Positions 8,932-19,889 of a stretch of 64,000 nt of DNA are shown here, piece by piece. Source of the DNA: Cichorium intybus (taxonomy: Eukaryota > Streptophyta > Magnoliopsida > Asterales > Asteraceae); the NCBI GenBank assembly GCA_023525715.1, contig CM042013.1:76367494-76431493 (forward strand), read 5' to 3'. A model generated the notes under the pieces. The model saw only the letters and a list, made by a program, of their open reading frames with translations, did no database searches and was not told the origin of the DNA. The position numbers and the translations under genes were made by a program. Positions within the stretch are counted from its first letter, which is position 1. The number at the start of each line of letters is the position of its first letter.

Positions 8932-11900
8932 TGAATTGTATTTCTTCTAACATTCAAGGTGTGGGGAACGTGGAAAAATGGGGGTGGATCAAGAATTTGT
9001 GTAATAAACATAACATTAATTTTTTGTCAATTCAAGAGACAAAGGTTAGTGATATGTCCTTATCTTTGGTGCGGTCTTTATGGGGGAATATGCATTTCGA
9101 CTTTGTTCATTCGAATGCTAGAGGACAATCTGGTGGAATTTTGGTAGTGTGGGATCCTAGATTCTTCATTAAAGAAAGAGCATTCGTTCATTCAAATTAT
9201 GTGGCGGTAGAAGGTGTTTGGGTGGTAAATAAAATGGAAGTTTTAATGGTGGCTGTTTATTTTCCTCAAGAAATGAATAGAAAGAAAGTTGTGTGGCAAT
9301 CATTGATAAGTCTTTTTTATTCATGTGGAAAAGAAATTGTGGTGATGGGTGATTTCAATGAAGTTAGGGAGATGTCTGAAAGATTCGGTTCCGTGTATAA
9401 TGCGTCGTCTTCTATGGCTTTTAACCAGTTTATAGAAGATTCAGAGCTGGTCGATATTCCTTTAAGTGGGAGAGCTTTTACATGGTCAAATTCACCTGGT
9501 ACAAAACTGTCTAAACTGGACAGATTTCTGGTTTCCGATGGGGGTGATAGAGGTGTTTCCAAATTTGGCGGCTAAGGTTTTAGAGAAAGGTTTACCTGAC
9601 CATTATCCCATTTTATTATATGAACATCATGTTGATTTCGGTCCCACTACTTTTAAATTATATCATTCGTGGGTTGGTTTACAAGAATTTGATGATATTG
9701 TCAAAGAAATTTGGGCTATTCCAGTGATTGGGGAATCAAATGATCTTGTTATTTTTAAGACTAAGTTAAAAAGTCTTAAAAATAGATTGAAAGAATGGAG
9801 TAAGGTGCGAAAACAAGCAGAAGAAATAGAGAGAATGAATTTAAGTGATGAAGTGTTGAACATAGAGACTCACATTTTGGATAAAGTAGCATCGGACGAG
9901 GAAGTTCATAAACGTCTTCATTTAATAAAAAAACTGCGTGATCTAAATCATCAAGAACATTTGGATTTGGCCCAAAAAGCTAAGATAAAGTGGGGGATAG
10001 AAGGTGACGAGAATTCTAAGTTTTTTCATGCTGTTGTTAAACGTAAAAGACGCCAAGTAGCTATACGTGGGGTGGTGAGAAATGGTTTGTGGACCGAAGA
10101 CCCAAAAGAAATTAAGGCAGAATTTTATAAGCATTTCAAAGAGAGATTTGCTGCTAGTAGAGGTAATCGGCCTTCTATTAACACTGATGCTTTTCTAAAA
10201 CTTTCAAATGACCAAAATAAATGCTTAGAAATACGTTTTACGGAAGAAGAGATAAAGAAAGCGGTGTGGGATTGTGGTAGTGATAAAGCCCCAGGCCCGG
10301 ATGGTTTTTCTTTTGGGTTTTTAAAACGTTATTGGGATGTCATTAAAAAAGATGTTTATAGACTGGTTTGGTGTTTTCAAAGGTGTAAGAGTATTCCTAA
10401 AGGATGTAATGCTTCCTTTATCGCTCTTATACCTAAAATGACGGATCCCCAATTTACCTCCGATTTTAGACCTATTAGTCTGATAGGTTGTCAATATAAA
10501 ATCATTGGCAAATTATTAGCTAATCGGTTAGCTAAAGTCATTGGTTCGGTTGTTAGTTCTGAACAGTCTGCTTTCATTAAAGAAAGGCAGATTTTGGATG
10601 GTCCTCTGATGTTGAGTGAGATTATAGCTAATGCTAAGGCTTCCAATAAAAGAATGATGATATTTAAGGTGGATTTTGAGAAGGCTTATGATTCTCTTAG
10701 TTGGGAGTACCTTATTGAGGTCATGAAAAAGATGGGGTTTTCTAACTTATGGTGTGATTGGATTATGGCTGCTCTTTCTACCACGAGAGCTTCAGTCTTG
10801 ATCAATGGTGTCCCTACAAACGAGTTTGATGTTCATAAGGGATTGCGACAAGGGGATCCTTTATCTCCTTTTTTGTTTGTTATTGCTATGGAGGGCTTTC
10901 ATATCTCTTTGCTTGAAGCTAGTAAGGTAGGGGCTTTTAAAGGTATCGATATTGGTAGAGAAAAGTTGGAAATTTCTCATCTTCTCTATGCAGACGACGC
11001 TATCCTTCTTTGTGAGTGGAATGAAGATAATGTGAGACGTATTACCCATATTCTAACTGTTTTCCAGCTTGCTTCGGGTCTGAAAATTAATTTGCTTAAA
11101 AGTAAACTAATTGGGATTGGAGTTAATTTCGAAACAGTGAAAGATATGGCGATGTTGGTGGGCTGTCAAGCTATTAACCTTCCTTTTGTCTATCTTGGAG
11201 TGCCGGTTGGAGGTAATATGAATAGGATAGAGTCTTGGAAACCTATGGTAGAGAAGTTTGTTCAGAAACTTTCTACCTGGAAAGCTAAACTTTTATCTTT
11301 TGGTGGGCGTCTCACTCTTTTAAAGTCAGTTTTAGGTAGCACAGCTATCTATTACATGTCTATTTTTAAAGTGCCGAATACTGTCCTTAAGTTATTGGAG
11401 TCTTTAAGGGCTAGATTTTTCTGGGGGGCGGATGTAGGAGAAAGAAAATTACATTGGATTGCTTGGAAAAAAGTTTTGGCGAGTAAGGAGATGGGTGGTC
11501 TGGGTGTTGGTAGTCTTGATTCGTTCAATAAATCCTTATTATTCAAATGGTGTTGGCGGTTGTATAATAATAAGGATGCTTTATGGGCTAGGACTATCCA
11601 AGCCATTCATGGTGACATAAGGGAAGGGAGTCGGACTTGCAAAAAATTTGGAGGTTTAAGCCCATGGGTTAATATGGTAAAAGAGATGGAACGTTTAAAA
11701 CACAGGGGCATTGATCTTTATGATTACATGGTTCGTAAACTTGGGAATGGTCAAAACACAAGTTTTTGGGGGGATAAGTGGCTAGGGGATATGGTCTTTA
11801 AGGACTTATTTCCTAGAGTTTTTATCTTAGATAGTGACCCGAATGCTAAAGTGGTGGATAGGAGTTCTAAAGAGAAAATAGTGGAGGGGCTTGTTCGCGA

Positions 11901-12588
11901 ACCAAGAACGGGAGTTCCACAAACACAATTTAATCAATTGTGTGATCTTATTCAAGATGTTAATCTCTTGGAGGATAGGGATGGTTTCAGGTGGGATCTA
12001 GATGAAGGTGGGGATTTTTCAGTTTCTTCTACAAGGAAATTTCTGGATGGTATTTTGCTCCCTAGTTCTAATGTGGGTACTAGATGGAATTATTTCATTC
12101 CCATCAAAGTTAACGTGTTAATTTGGAGAATCATGAGGGATAAAATTCCTTCAAGGCTGAACTTGAGAGATAGGGGGATGGATTTACATTCGCTTCTGTG
12201 TCCAGTTTGTGATATTGCTGGGGAATCGACAGATCATTTATTTGGCGGGTGTTCGTTAGCTTTGGATATTTGGAGAAAAATTGCGACTTGGTGGGACAGC
12301 CCTTTACCCAATAGTATTACAGCTTCGTCTTTAGCGTGTTGGGCGGATGGTGTGATGTTACAAACAGATGTTAAACGAAATTTCGATGCGGTGATTGGTG
12401 TTACATTTTGGTGCTTGTGGAGTTTTCAAAATAAAATCGTGTTTGGAATGGATAATCCTCGCAAGGACGAGGTTTTCGACGACGTTCGCTCTCTTTCGTA
12501 TTTTTGGATTAGAAATAGGCGTAATAATCGTAAATTAGATTGGGATTGTTGGATGTTAAATCCTAAACATGCTATGACTGTTTTGTAA
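8931..12588 (+). pseudogene. LINE ORF2: endonuclease, reverse transcriptase, zf-RVT; one frameshift
   Basis: The N-terminal exonuclease/endonuclease/phosphatase domain shows NIQG, QETK, GDFNE and DHYPI. The reverse transcriptase shows FRPISLI, DFEKAYDS, GLRQGDPLSP and the catalytic YADD. A C-terminal zf-RVT domain carries CPVCD..STDHLFGGC. The frame shifts at the G run near 9539-9544, where one extra G separates 8931-9575 from the long frame ending at 12588. Apart from that the RT part is open for about 1000 codons, so the element decayed recently. It would drive target-primed reverse transcription. Confidence 0.92.
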
Positions 12589-12943
12589 TCTTGTTTCTCT
12601 CTAGCTTCTTGCTAGAGATGCTTTAGTTTTTATAAAATTCCTCTGCCGTTCAAAGAAAAATATGTCCATGTGAACGGTGTGAACACGAAAGTTGTAATCA
12701 TATTACCAGTAACGACATAAATTAATAATTAAGTTCCACTTGTCGAAGACAATTAAAATACATTTCCCAACGACTTGTATAAGAGTTGGATATAAATTGG
12801 TTAATAATTATCGATGACTTCAATATTCTTTTATGCCATGGTCAAATGAGGTGGGCGAACTAAGCAAACTTCGTTCTGTATTTATTCACAGCCAATTTAG
12901 TGCTTCCACCTAAATCGTACATCCTCACCAATATCAAAACACA
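12589..12943 (+). other. LINE 3' UTR, then duplicated promoter of kinase unit A
   Basis: The LINE 3' UTR runs to about 12660. From about 12685 to the ATG at 12944 the sequence closely parallels 23600-23870 upstream of the unit B kinase, for example AGTTGTAATCATATTA and GATGACTTCAATATTCTTTT. This stretch is therefore the duplicated upstream region and 5' UTR of the kinase gene. Confidence 0.7.
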
Positions 12944-13761
12944 ATGTCTTCTTCAGAGGTAAACCTTAAAAATTATCTAATTCCGCTGACAGAGATTAAC
13001 CTTGCAACCAAAAATTTCAGCCGGGAAAGATGTATCGGAAGCGGTGGATTTGGAAAGGTCTAAAGAGGAGAACTTTCTAAAAGCTGGCAAAACTGTACAG
13101 CAGCTATCAAACGCCTAGCTCCGGATAGTTACCAAGGAGAGCAGGAGTTCCGTAATGAGCTTGACATGATTTTAAAATTCAACCATGAAAATATCATCTC
13201 TTTTATTGGCTATTGTGATGAAGGCCAAGAAATGATCATAGTTTTTGAGTATGCTACCAATGGAAGCCTCGACTACCATCTCCAATACGTGAATAAGATG
13301 TGCAACATAACATGGACACAACGCCTAAAAATTTGTTTAGGTGCAGCAAGAGGACTCGATTACCTTCATTCCGGTCTTGGGGAGCACACTAGAGTGATAC
13401 ATAGAGACTTCAAGAGTTCCAACATATTATTTGATGAAAATATGGTCGCAAAAATATGTGATTTTGGCCTGTCAAAATGGGGACACAAGAATCAGCCAAT
13501 TACATATCTAAGTAAAAAGGTTGCGGGTATCCAGTTTTACTTGGATCCCACTTACCATGAAAGTGGCATCCTCTGAAAAGAATCAGACGTGTACTCATTT
13601 GGTGTGGTACTATTCGAAATGTTGAGTAGGATGCTGGTTTATAGTGAAAGGAGCATCGGAGGTGACAAGGAAGCATTTCCAATGAATTTGGTCTGACGAT
13701 ATGCTGACAAGAATGTACATGAGTTAATTGATCCGCACATCAGAGATCAAATTAGTAGTGA

Positions 13762-14184
13762 TGTTGGTATTAATCGTTAATTATCAAGGTCACGTGATTA
13801 TGCATATGGCTGGATTAAGATTTAATAAGTTATGGTTTTATATGTTATGTTTTATTAATAGTTTATTAGGTAGAATAGGTATTTATTTTGACTAGTTCAT
13901 GCTGCATCCGTTGAGCAAGTATGTGAGAAGAATGGGTCATGTTGGTGTACCTATTCTTTAGGTAAAGTAGTGGGTGTCAGTAGCTATTTTTGTGGTTGAA
14001 CGTTGGTGTAAGGCTATATATAGGTTCTTTTAGTATGAATAAAGTAAAAAAAGAAAGCATTTTAGTCCTTTTTCTCTTCCACTCATATATTCTGTTAACG
14101 TAGAACATCATCTTTTCCCTGTTTTCATTTTAATCGTAGTATATATATAAAAAAGAGGCTGTCATTTTTTGTTTATTCCCAACA
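13762..14184 (+). repeat. 5' LTR of the gag-only element
   Basis: This 423-bp repeat is bounded by TGTTGG and CCAACA, with the PBS at 14185 onward. It pairs with 15352-15781. Confidence 0.92.
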
Positions 14185-14456
14185 TTTGGTATCAGAGCTC
14201 CATCCAGGTTGAGGAGGGCATAAGGCGTTCTTGACAACAGAAATTAAGTGCAGTCTCCTTCCTTGATCAATCTGTTCAATCCTAACCAGAAGCGTGAAGA
14301 CAAGCAGGAAAAATCAGAACGGGTGGATTTTGGTTTGGCTTGTTTGCTGGTAAAACAAAATAGAAGAAGCGGGTGCGTGATCTTCTGGACTGGTGGAAGA
14401 GGAGTCTCCGAACAGATTGGATTGGAAAGGTTGGGGCTGTAAAAAAAACAAAAAAA

Positions 14457-15319
14457 ATGAAGATGGTACCGAGAGAAGGAGCATCGATGTCGTACCAAGT
14501 TCCGGTCTTGACTCCGACAAACTATCCGGTGTGGGTTGTCAAGGTGAAGTCAATTATGGATGCATATGGGCTGTGGGAGACAGTCGAACCAAGGAATTTA
14601 GGAGAAGAACACGAGTTGAAAAAGAAGAAACAATCACTTGCTTTCCTGTTTAAAGCAATACCGGAAGAGATGGTGTTGCAAATGTCCGATTACACCGATC
14701 CAAAAAAGGTTTGGGACGGATTAAAAACTCGGTATTTGGGAGTGGATCTGGTGAGAACGGCTCGGCTTGCAACTTTGAAAAGGGAGTTGGAAAGCTTACG
14801 CATGAAGGATGGAGAAACCGTGGATGATTTTGCAACCAAGTTGAGTGGTTTAGTTTCGAAAGCAAGGAGTCTCGGATACGAACTTGAAGAAGTGGACTTG
14901 GTGAAAACGCTACTCGATTCTATGCCTAAGTCATTTCTTCAAATTGTTGCGTCGATTGAGCAATGCTTTGAGTTGGATACGATGTTTTTGATGAAGCCGT
15001 CGGTCGATTAAAGACTTATGAGGAGCGCATCAAAGGATCCGAGAAGGTGTAGGACATTCAAGGTGGGTTGTTGTTGACAAGAGAAGAAAAGTCGAATGGT
15101 TGTATGCATTGTGGCGGTGGCGGTTCACATCGGGATGGATTTGGACGTGGCGGGGGAAGAGATCGTGGGTCCGGGAGAAGCCAATATGGTAAGGAACGTG
15201 TCCGGGATAAGAGTCACGTAAAACGTTACAAGTGTGGGGAATTCGGTCATTACAACAACAAATGTCCAAAGTGGGAGAAGGAAGCAAACTTGATCGAAGA
15301 GGAGCCTGCGTTATTGTGA
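14457..15319 (+). pseudogene. Copia gag (UBN2 + CCHC), lightly broken
   Basis: The likely start is MKMVPREGASM at 14457. The UBN2 gag domain is clear (LTPTNYPVWVVKVKSIM, DPKKVWDGLKTRY). A 1-base change in the T run near 14985 shifts the frame, and a TAG follows near 15048. The second frame then holds a Gly/Arg-rich linker and a zinc knuckle, YKCGEFGHYNNKC, whose first Cys is replaced by Arg. The gag frame ends at 15319, about 30 bases before the 3' LTR, so lack of pol is the element's design and not late truncation. Confidence 0.85.
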
Positions 15320-15351
15320 AAAGATTGGTAAATAACAATTAAGGGGGTGAT

Positions 15352-15781
15352 TGTTGGTATTAATCGGTAATTTATCAAGGTCACGTGATTATGCATATGG
15401 CTGGATTAAGATTTAATAAGTTATGGTTTTATATGTTATGTTTTATTAATAGCTTATTAGGTAGAATAGGTATTTATTTTGACTAGTTCATCGGTTGAGC
15501 AAGTATGTGAGAAGAATGGGTCATGTTGGTGTACCTATTCTTTATGTAAAGTAGTGGGTGTCAGTAGCTATTTTTGTGGTTGAACGTTGGTGTAAGGCAC
15601 TATATAGGTTCTTCTAGTATGAATAAAGTAAATAAAAAAAAAAAAAAAAAAAGTCTTTTAGTCCTTTTTCTCTTCCACTCATATCTTCAGTTAACCTAGA
15701 ACATCATCTTTTCCCTGTTTTCATTTTAATCGTAGTATATATATAAAAGAAGAGGCTGCCATTTTTTGTTTATTCCCAACA
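15352..15781 (+). repeat. 3' LTR of the gag-only element
   Basis: This 430-bp copy of 13762-14184 has a short A-run expansion near 15632. It is followed by the TSD AGTGA. Confidence 0.92.
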
Positions 15782-15898
15782 AGTGATTCTTTCGATACCA
15801 TTCAAAGAATTGCATATGAATGCATTAGTTTCAATTTAAAGGAACGTCCTAGTATGGCCACGGTCACTGCGATGATTGAACATGCCATGGATATGCAA

Positions 15899-16638
15899 GT
15901 AAGTCTTCACTTTTACTTATTTTGAGAGAAATCTAGTTTCAAATGCAAGAAAGAAAAATATCATGGACGATAAACCATGATGAACTGACCTAATCCTTTT
16001 GTGATGAGTATTGTTTATTTTTAAGTAAAAATCATTTGACCACAACAAAAGATTCCCTATAATCGACTCAATTTCTGTCGGTAATTCATCGAAATGGGTT
16101 TTCCAACGGATTAGCCACAGAAACATTTTATTGGAAATTTGTGCCAGCATGTTTTTTTCACGTAGTTGATATTACAATAACTTTGGTCCGTTATGTTTTT
16201 ATCCAAAAGCTTAAAGCTTAGTTTAGTCTACCAAATTTTGTTTTTATCCAAAATGAACGGCGATGTGTTCTCCCGTTCCCGAGCCTGCAGCCTGTTGTTT
16301 CTAATTCTATGCCACCTGTTATGGTTATTTGCTTAAATGGTTTGATTTGCAGTCCGTGTGTCAAGACTCCTCTGTGTGTCTCCTTCTCTTCCTTTTATTA
16401 TGTTTAGAAAATTAATGATTACTTCAAATCGATAAAAAACATGAAATCGAAGGAACCGAAAATTTGAAGACGAAGTTGCTTTCTACAAACAATTTCGATT
16501 TTCCTGTAGATGGATTTAGGTCGTGTTTTTTTGATATTGTTCGACATCTTTCTATTTTGATTAATATCATGTCTTTTTAACTTAACATGTTTAAATCAAG
16601 AATCCTTACCATCCTTTTGACACCAAATTTATCAAATT
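15899..16638 (+). other. Intron between kinase and MSP parts of unit A
   Basis: No gene was seen. The stretch is collinear with 24800-25918 of unit B, for example the ATATCATGGACGATA and GCCACAGAAA segments, which shows the tandem duplication covers introns as well as exons. Confidence 0.7.
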
Positions 16639-18904
16639 ATGGGGTTCCCAGGATCAGTAGTTCGTGGGTTCATAGACATGATCGCTGCGGATTTTCTCAA
16701 TATTTATCCTTCAGAACTGAAATTTCAATGTAAGTTTGTAATATTTGTTTTTATGTAACTTTAAGGGTGCGTTTGGTTGCGAAAAAGTGTTTTCCGTTTT
16801 CCATTTTCATTTTCAGAAAAAATAGAGTGGAGTTTTCATTTTCATTTTCAGTAGAAAACACGTTTGGTTAATCTAATTGAGTTTTCGTTTTCCGTTTTAA
16901 AAAATTAGAAAACGCGTTTGGAAGTGTATTTTCTGTAAGTTTTCATTTTCTATTTTTTTTACTTCAAAATAATACAAAATAACACATATTTATAAACCTA
17001 CCCCACCCCCACCCACCCCATCTTACGGGTGGGTGGTGGTGGATGGAGGTGGGTAGGGGTGGGGTGGGTAAGGGTAGGGTGGGTGGGGTAGGGCCCACCC
17101 ACCTCCACCTACCCATCCTACCCCACTCCTACCCCTAGGCCCCTACCCACTCCCACCACCCACCCTTACCTTAACCCACCCCACCCTACCCTTGCCCTAC
17201 CCCTACCCCACCCACCCCACTCACCCCTACCAACCTCCACCCCACCCACCTCCACCCACCCCTACCCACCTCCACCCCCACGGTATGGTAGTGTTGGGTG
17301 GGTGGGGGTGGGTGGTGGGAGTGGGGTGGGTAGGGGTGAGGGGTGGGGTGGGTGGTGGGTAAAGGTAGGGGTTAGTTGGGTGAGGTAGGGTGGGGTGGGG
17401 TAGGGTGGTAGGTAGGGGTGGGGTGGGTGAGATGGGTAGAATATGTGTGGAGGGATTGTATTTTTGGAAAAATTTGGAAAACAATAATTTTGAGTTTTCT
17501 AAGTTCTATGTAATTTTGGAAAGCCGAAAATTTTCATTTTCTAGGAAAATTTTGGAAAATTTGATTAACCAAACGCGTTTTCCAGCTTTTCATTTTTCTT
17601 GGAAAATTTTCTTGGGAAACTAGAAAATTTTCCACAACCAAACGCACCCTAAACTTTTTTAACAGCCCCTAAAAACTTTTTTAGGGGCTGTTTGGTTCGT
17701 TGGAATTCGAGTGAATTCAAATGAATTGGAATCCAATTCCTTCGAAATCCTGCGTTTAGTTCAAGTTTTGTTTGAAGGAATTGGATTCAATTCCATTGAA
17801 ATGGAGGGAATGAATTTTTTCAGTGGATGGAAGGAATTAATTTCCTTTGAATAAGGAATGTGCAAGATTACCATTATACATTTTTTATTATCTAACTGAA
17901 TAGAAGTGTCTTTTCAGAGTTGCTTCTTGGTACGTTGTAGGGTGTTTGATTAATTAAACATCTGTTAGCATGGTATATGAAGAAATGGTAAATTACAAAT
18001 CTACAAGACTAGAGAAATTTCTTGCTTGCTGTTAAATAAAAACATATTAGGAGCAATAAAAAATATATTTCTTTCATGATTAATAAAATGAAAAATTTGT
18101 GGAACAACTTTAAATGAAGCTTTATCAAATCATTAGTTTTCTTGAGAATTATGTAGTTTTTTGGTATGATCGTCAAGATAAATCAGTCAAATAATTGAGT
18201 ATTTGGTGCTTGGGTTCTTCTATTACACATACTTTTATCTATGTTCTTTTCATGTTAGGTTTTCCTTTTCTGGGAAATAATAAGTATGGATACATTTATG
18301 TAGTTCATGAACTGAACAAGATTAGCTCATGCTGCCTACAATTGACCAACAAGACTGAACATTTTATTGCCTTCAAGGTATCTTATTTGTATATAAATTT
18401 TTTCAATGGTTGTTGATTTATTGGTCTTTTATAAAGTTTGAGAAGCTTTTATTTTTGGTTGTAGGTTCTAACAACAAACCGGGTAGAAAGCATTGTCAAT
18501 CCAAATAATGGAATGATATTACCAAGATCAGTTTGTAATGTCACAGGTATCTGTCGTAGGTGACCAAAATTCTAATTCTCTACCTACGTAGGACAATAAT
18601 AACATCTTTTTATTTCAAACGTCTATAGTTACAATATGGCAACAAAATGCGGCACCCCCTAACATGCTGTGCAATTACAAATTTATGGTGCAATCTGTTA
18701 TGGCACCTAATGGTGCAACTCAAAAGGACATAACTACAAGCATGGTGACTCATTTATACTTGAACTTTGTTTATAGTGAAAAAATATGTGGTGGATCATG
18801 ACCGAAAACTATCCTTGTTTTTGCAGTTCCATAAGGAAGAGAACAAGGTTGTTCAAGAGTTTAAATTGAGGGCTGTTTACATTCATGTCCTAGAAAAATC
18901 TTGA
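16639..18904 (+). CDS. VAP27-like MSP-domain protein, unit A (five exons)
   Basis: The exons are 16639-16729, 18304-18377, 18465-18546, 18629-18744 and 18827-18904. All have GT-AG borders and phases that join cleanly, giving 146 residues. The product is one MSP (VAP/PapD-like) domain: FLNIYPSELKF, CLQLTNKTEHFIAFK, GMILPRSVCNVTVT and KFMVQSVMAPNGATQKD. VAPs sit on the ER and bind FFAT motifs. The Lys and Met of KFM correspond to the FFAT-contact residues of human VAPB (K87, M89), and both are kept here. There is no coiled coil or membrane anchor. The first exon can begin with ATG at 16639, where units B and C instead have an AG splice acceptor. A 0.9-kb DNA transposon sits in intron 1. Confidence 0.7.
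16765..17649 (+). mobile_element. PIF/Harbinger-like non-autonomous DNA element, 885 bp
   Basis: The terminal inverted repeats begin GGGTGCGTTTGGTTG (16765) and end CAACCAAACGCACCC (17649). They are flanked by TAA on both sides (16762-16764 and 17650-17652), the 3-bp TSD of the PIF/Harbinger group. The inner flanks are also complementary (TTTTCC/GGAAAA-rich). No transposase ORF was seen. The centre is an expanded C-rich/G-rich repeat. It lies in intron 1 of the unit A MSP gene. Confidence 0.8.
16998..17440. repeat. Inverted (CCCACCC)n / (GGGTGGG)n tract
   Basis: Alternating blocks of CCCACC-type and GGGTGG-type repeats occupy about 440 bp in the middle of the DNA element. The blocks are mutually complementary, so the tract can fold back on itself, and each strand contains many G3+ runs able to form G-quadruplexes. 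The Pro/Thr-rich or Gly/Trp-rich ORFs here are artefacts of this repeat. Confidence 0.85.
17686..17880 (+). mobile_element. Probable MITE remnant (GGGGCTGTTTGGTT end)
   Basis: TTA followed by GGGGCTGTTTGGTTCG at 17686 is a common PIF/Harbinger MITE terminus. The body has paired GGAATT and AATTCC motifs. A complementary AACAGCCCCTAAAAA lies just to the left (17660-17674), so the end is palindromic. The right terminus is not identified. Confidence 0.4.
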
Positions 18905-19139
18905 AAAGGTTCTTCCCTAAAAGAAAAAATGGAAATAAGAATTCTTCATAGCTTGATTTTTATATGGAGTTATTGTTGTCTTTTTCCTTCTGGTTGAAAT
19001 CAGTTTTTGTTAGAATAAGGTTGAGTGTTCATTGGACTGTATGAATGATAGTAAAAAAGATGGGTTGGTGCCACACAAAAAAATCTCTTCGGATCTGAAT
19101 ATTTATTTCTTTTCAGAAACATATATTGATTCTCTAATA
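18905..19139 (+). other. 3' flank of unit A
   Basis: No gene was seen. The stretch is collinear with 30814-30990 in unit B, for example GTTGTCTTTTTCCTTCT and AAGGTTGAGTGTT. Confidence 0.6.
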
Positions 19140-19551
19140 GAGAAGTCTCCAATAAAGTCCAATTATTTTTCGCTAATTTATGAAAAATATCAAAATTATA
19201 TTTATTATAGAAAAGACAGAACACCGGCTAACATATTCATTTTAGTCCTTTCATCCGGTTTAACAGATTTCTTACACTGGAAATTTTCTGTAAAATCTCA
19301 CTATTTTTTGTCAGTTTATGAAAAACCTCAATGTTCAATTTTTTAACACAAAATGATAGAACTTTTTCATAAACAGACCGAAAATAATTGGGCCTTTTTG
19401 GAGATTTTCAATATAGGAAACCTAATAATCCGAAAGAAATGGCTAAACCGAATACGTTAGCCGGTATGTTGTCTTTTTCTGTAAAAAAAATTAATTTTGA
19501 GACTTTTTCATAAATAAACTCAAAATAATGAGACTTTACTGGAGATTTCCA
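19140..19551 (+). mobile_element. Foldback MITE, copy 1
   Basis: About 412 bp with long imperfect inverted arms: the left arm (CTCCAATAAAGTCCAATTATT, then CACCGGCTAACATATTC) is repeated in reverse complement on the right (GTTAGCCGG.., TTTACTGGAGATTTCC). Unit B has no insertion here: GATTCT(C)TAATA is followed directly by ATGCTTAT. A second member of the family is at 29539-29947. Confidence 0.7.
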
Positions 19552-19579
19552 TATTTTAATATGCTTATTATTTTTTATA

Positions 19580-19781
19580 CAGTAAAATATATTTTTGGTC
19601 CAATATAACTGATTTTTTTAAAGTTAAACCACCAACTTAAAGTGGCTGTGTGAGATATATTTTTTTGTAGAGTAAAATATATTTTTGATGGTTTAATTTT
19701 GGTAGTGAAAATTTCTAAGAGAAAGAACGTACCATTATTGCAGAAATCATGTATATATTGGACCAAAAATATATTTTACTC
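19580..19781. repeat. Short inverted repeat around AGTAAAATATATTTTTGGTC
   Basis: The left arm at 19580-19607 and the right arm at 19754-19781 are reverse complements over about 27 bp. A third partial copy lies at 19674. Unit B has only a single degraded arm at about 31003. This may be a small foldback element. Confidence 0.5.
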
Positions 19782-19889
19782 TACAAAAAATAATATACAT
19801 TAGTATATGTACTCTTTATAAGAACATGTGGACCATGGTTTATATACATATTATACACTTTATGTATGTTGTTTTTCGAAAACCTTTGG

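Larger units (their letters stand above)
6852..12660 (+). mobile_element. L1-type LINE (non-LTR retrotransposon)
   Basis: This is a two-ORF element: ORF1 with an RRM-like domain, and ORF2 with AP endonuclease, reverse transcriptase and a zf-RVT domain. It has a repetitive 5' UTR and a short 3' UTR ending in an A-rich stretch near 12650. ORF1 stop and ORF2 start overlap as TAATG at 8929-8933. The 5' end is interrupted by CopA-1. No convincing LINE target-site duplication could be identified. Confidence 0.9.
13762..15781 (+). mobile_element. Gag-only copia-type element (TR-GAG-like), 2020 bp
   Basis: The LTRs are 13762-14184 and 15352-15781, about 425 bp each and almost identical, with ends TGTTGG..CCAACA. 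The TSD is AGTGA on both sides (13757-13761 and 15782-15786). The PBS TTGGTATCAGAGC follows the 5' LTR, and a PPT (AATTAAGGGGGTGAT) precedes the 3' LTR. The interior encodes only gag, with no pol, which matches the described TR-GAG class of non-autonomous elements. It lies inside the kinase exon of unit A. Confidence 0.93.
12944..15898 (+). pseudogene. Unit A kinase (CrRLK1L-like), pseudogene split by a retroelement
   Basis: The coding pieces are 12944-13761 and 15782-15898; the gap is an inserted gag-only element. The protein is a cytosolic Ser/Thr kinase with no signal peptide or ectodomain. Visible motifs are a glycine loop (GSGGFGK), AAIKRL, the catalytic VIHRDFKSSN and CDFGLS, and the C-terminal NLKERPSMA. 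Three in-frame stops interrupt it: 13061 (loop end, VYRGE in unit B), 13574 and 13694. The exon ends CAA followed by GTAAGT at 15899, the same donor as unit B, so it was spliced to something downstream, plausibly the MSP exons. Confidence 0.9.

Noticed and set aside
17227..17484. Pro/Thr-rich ORF on the minus strand
   Set aside because: It is only the translation of the CCCACC/GGGTGG repeat.
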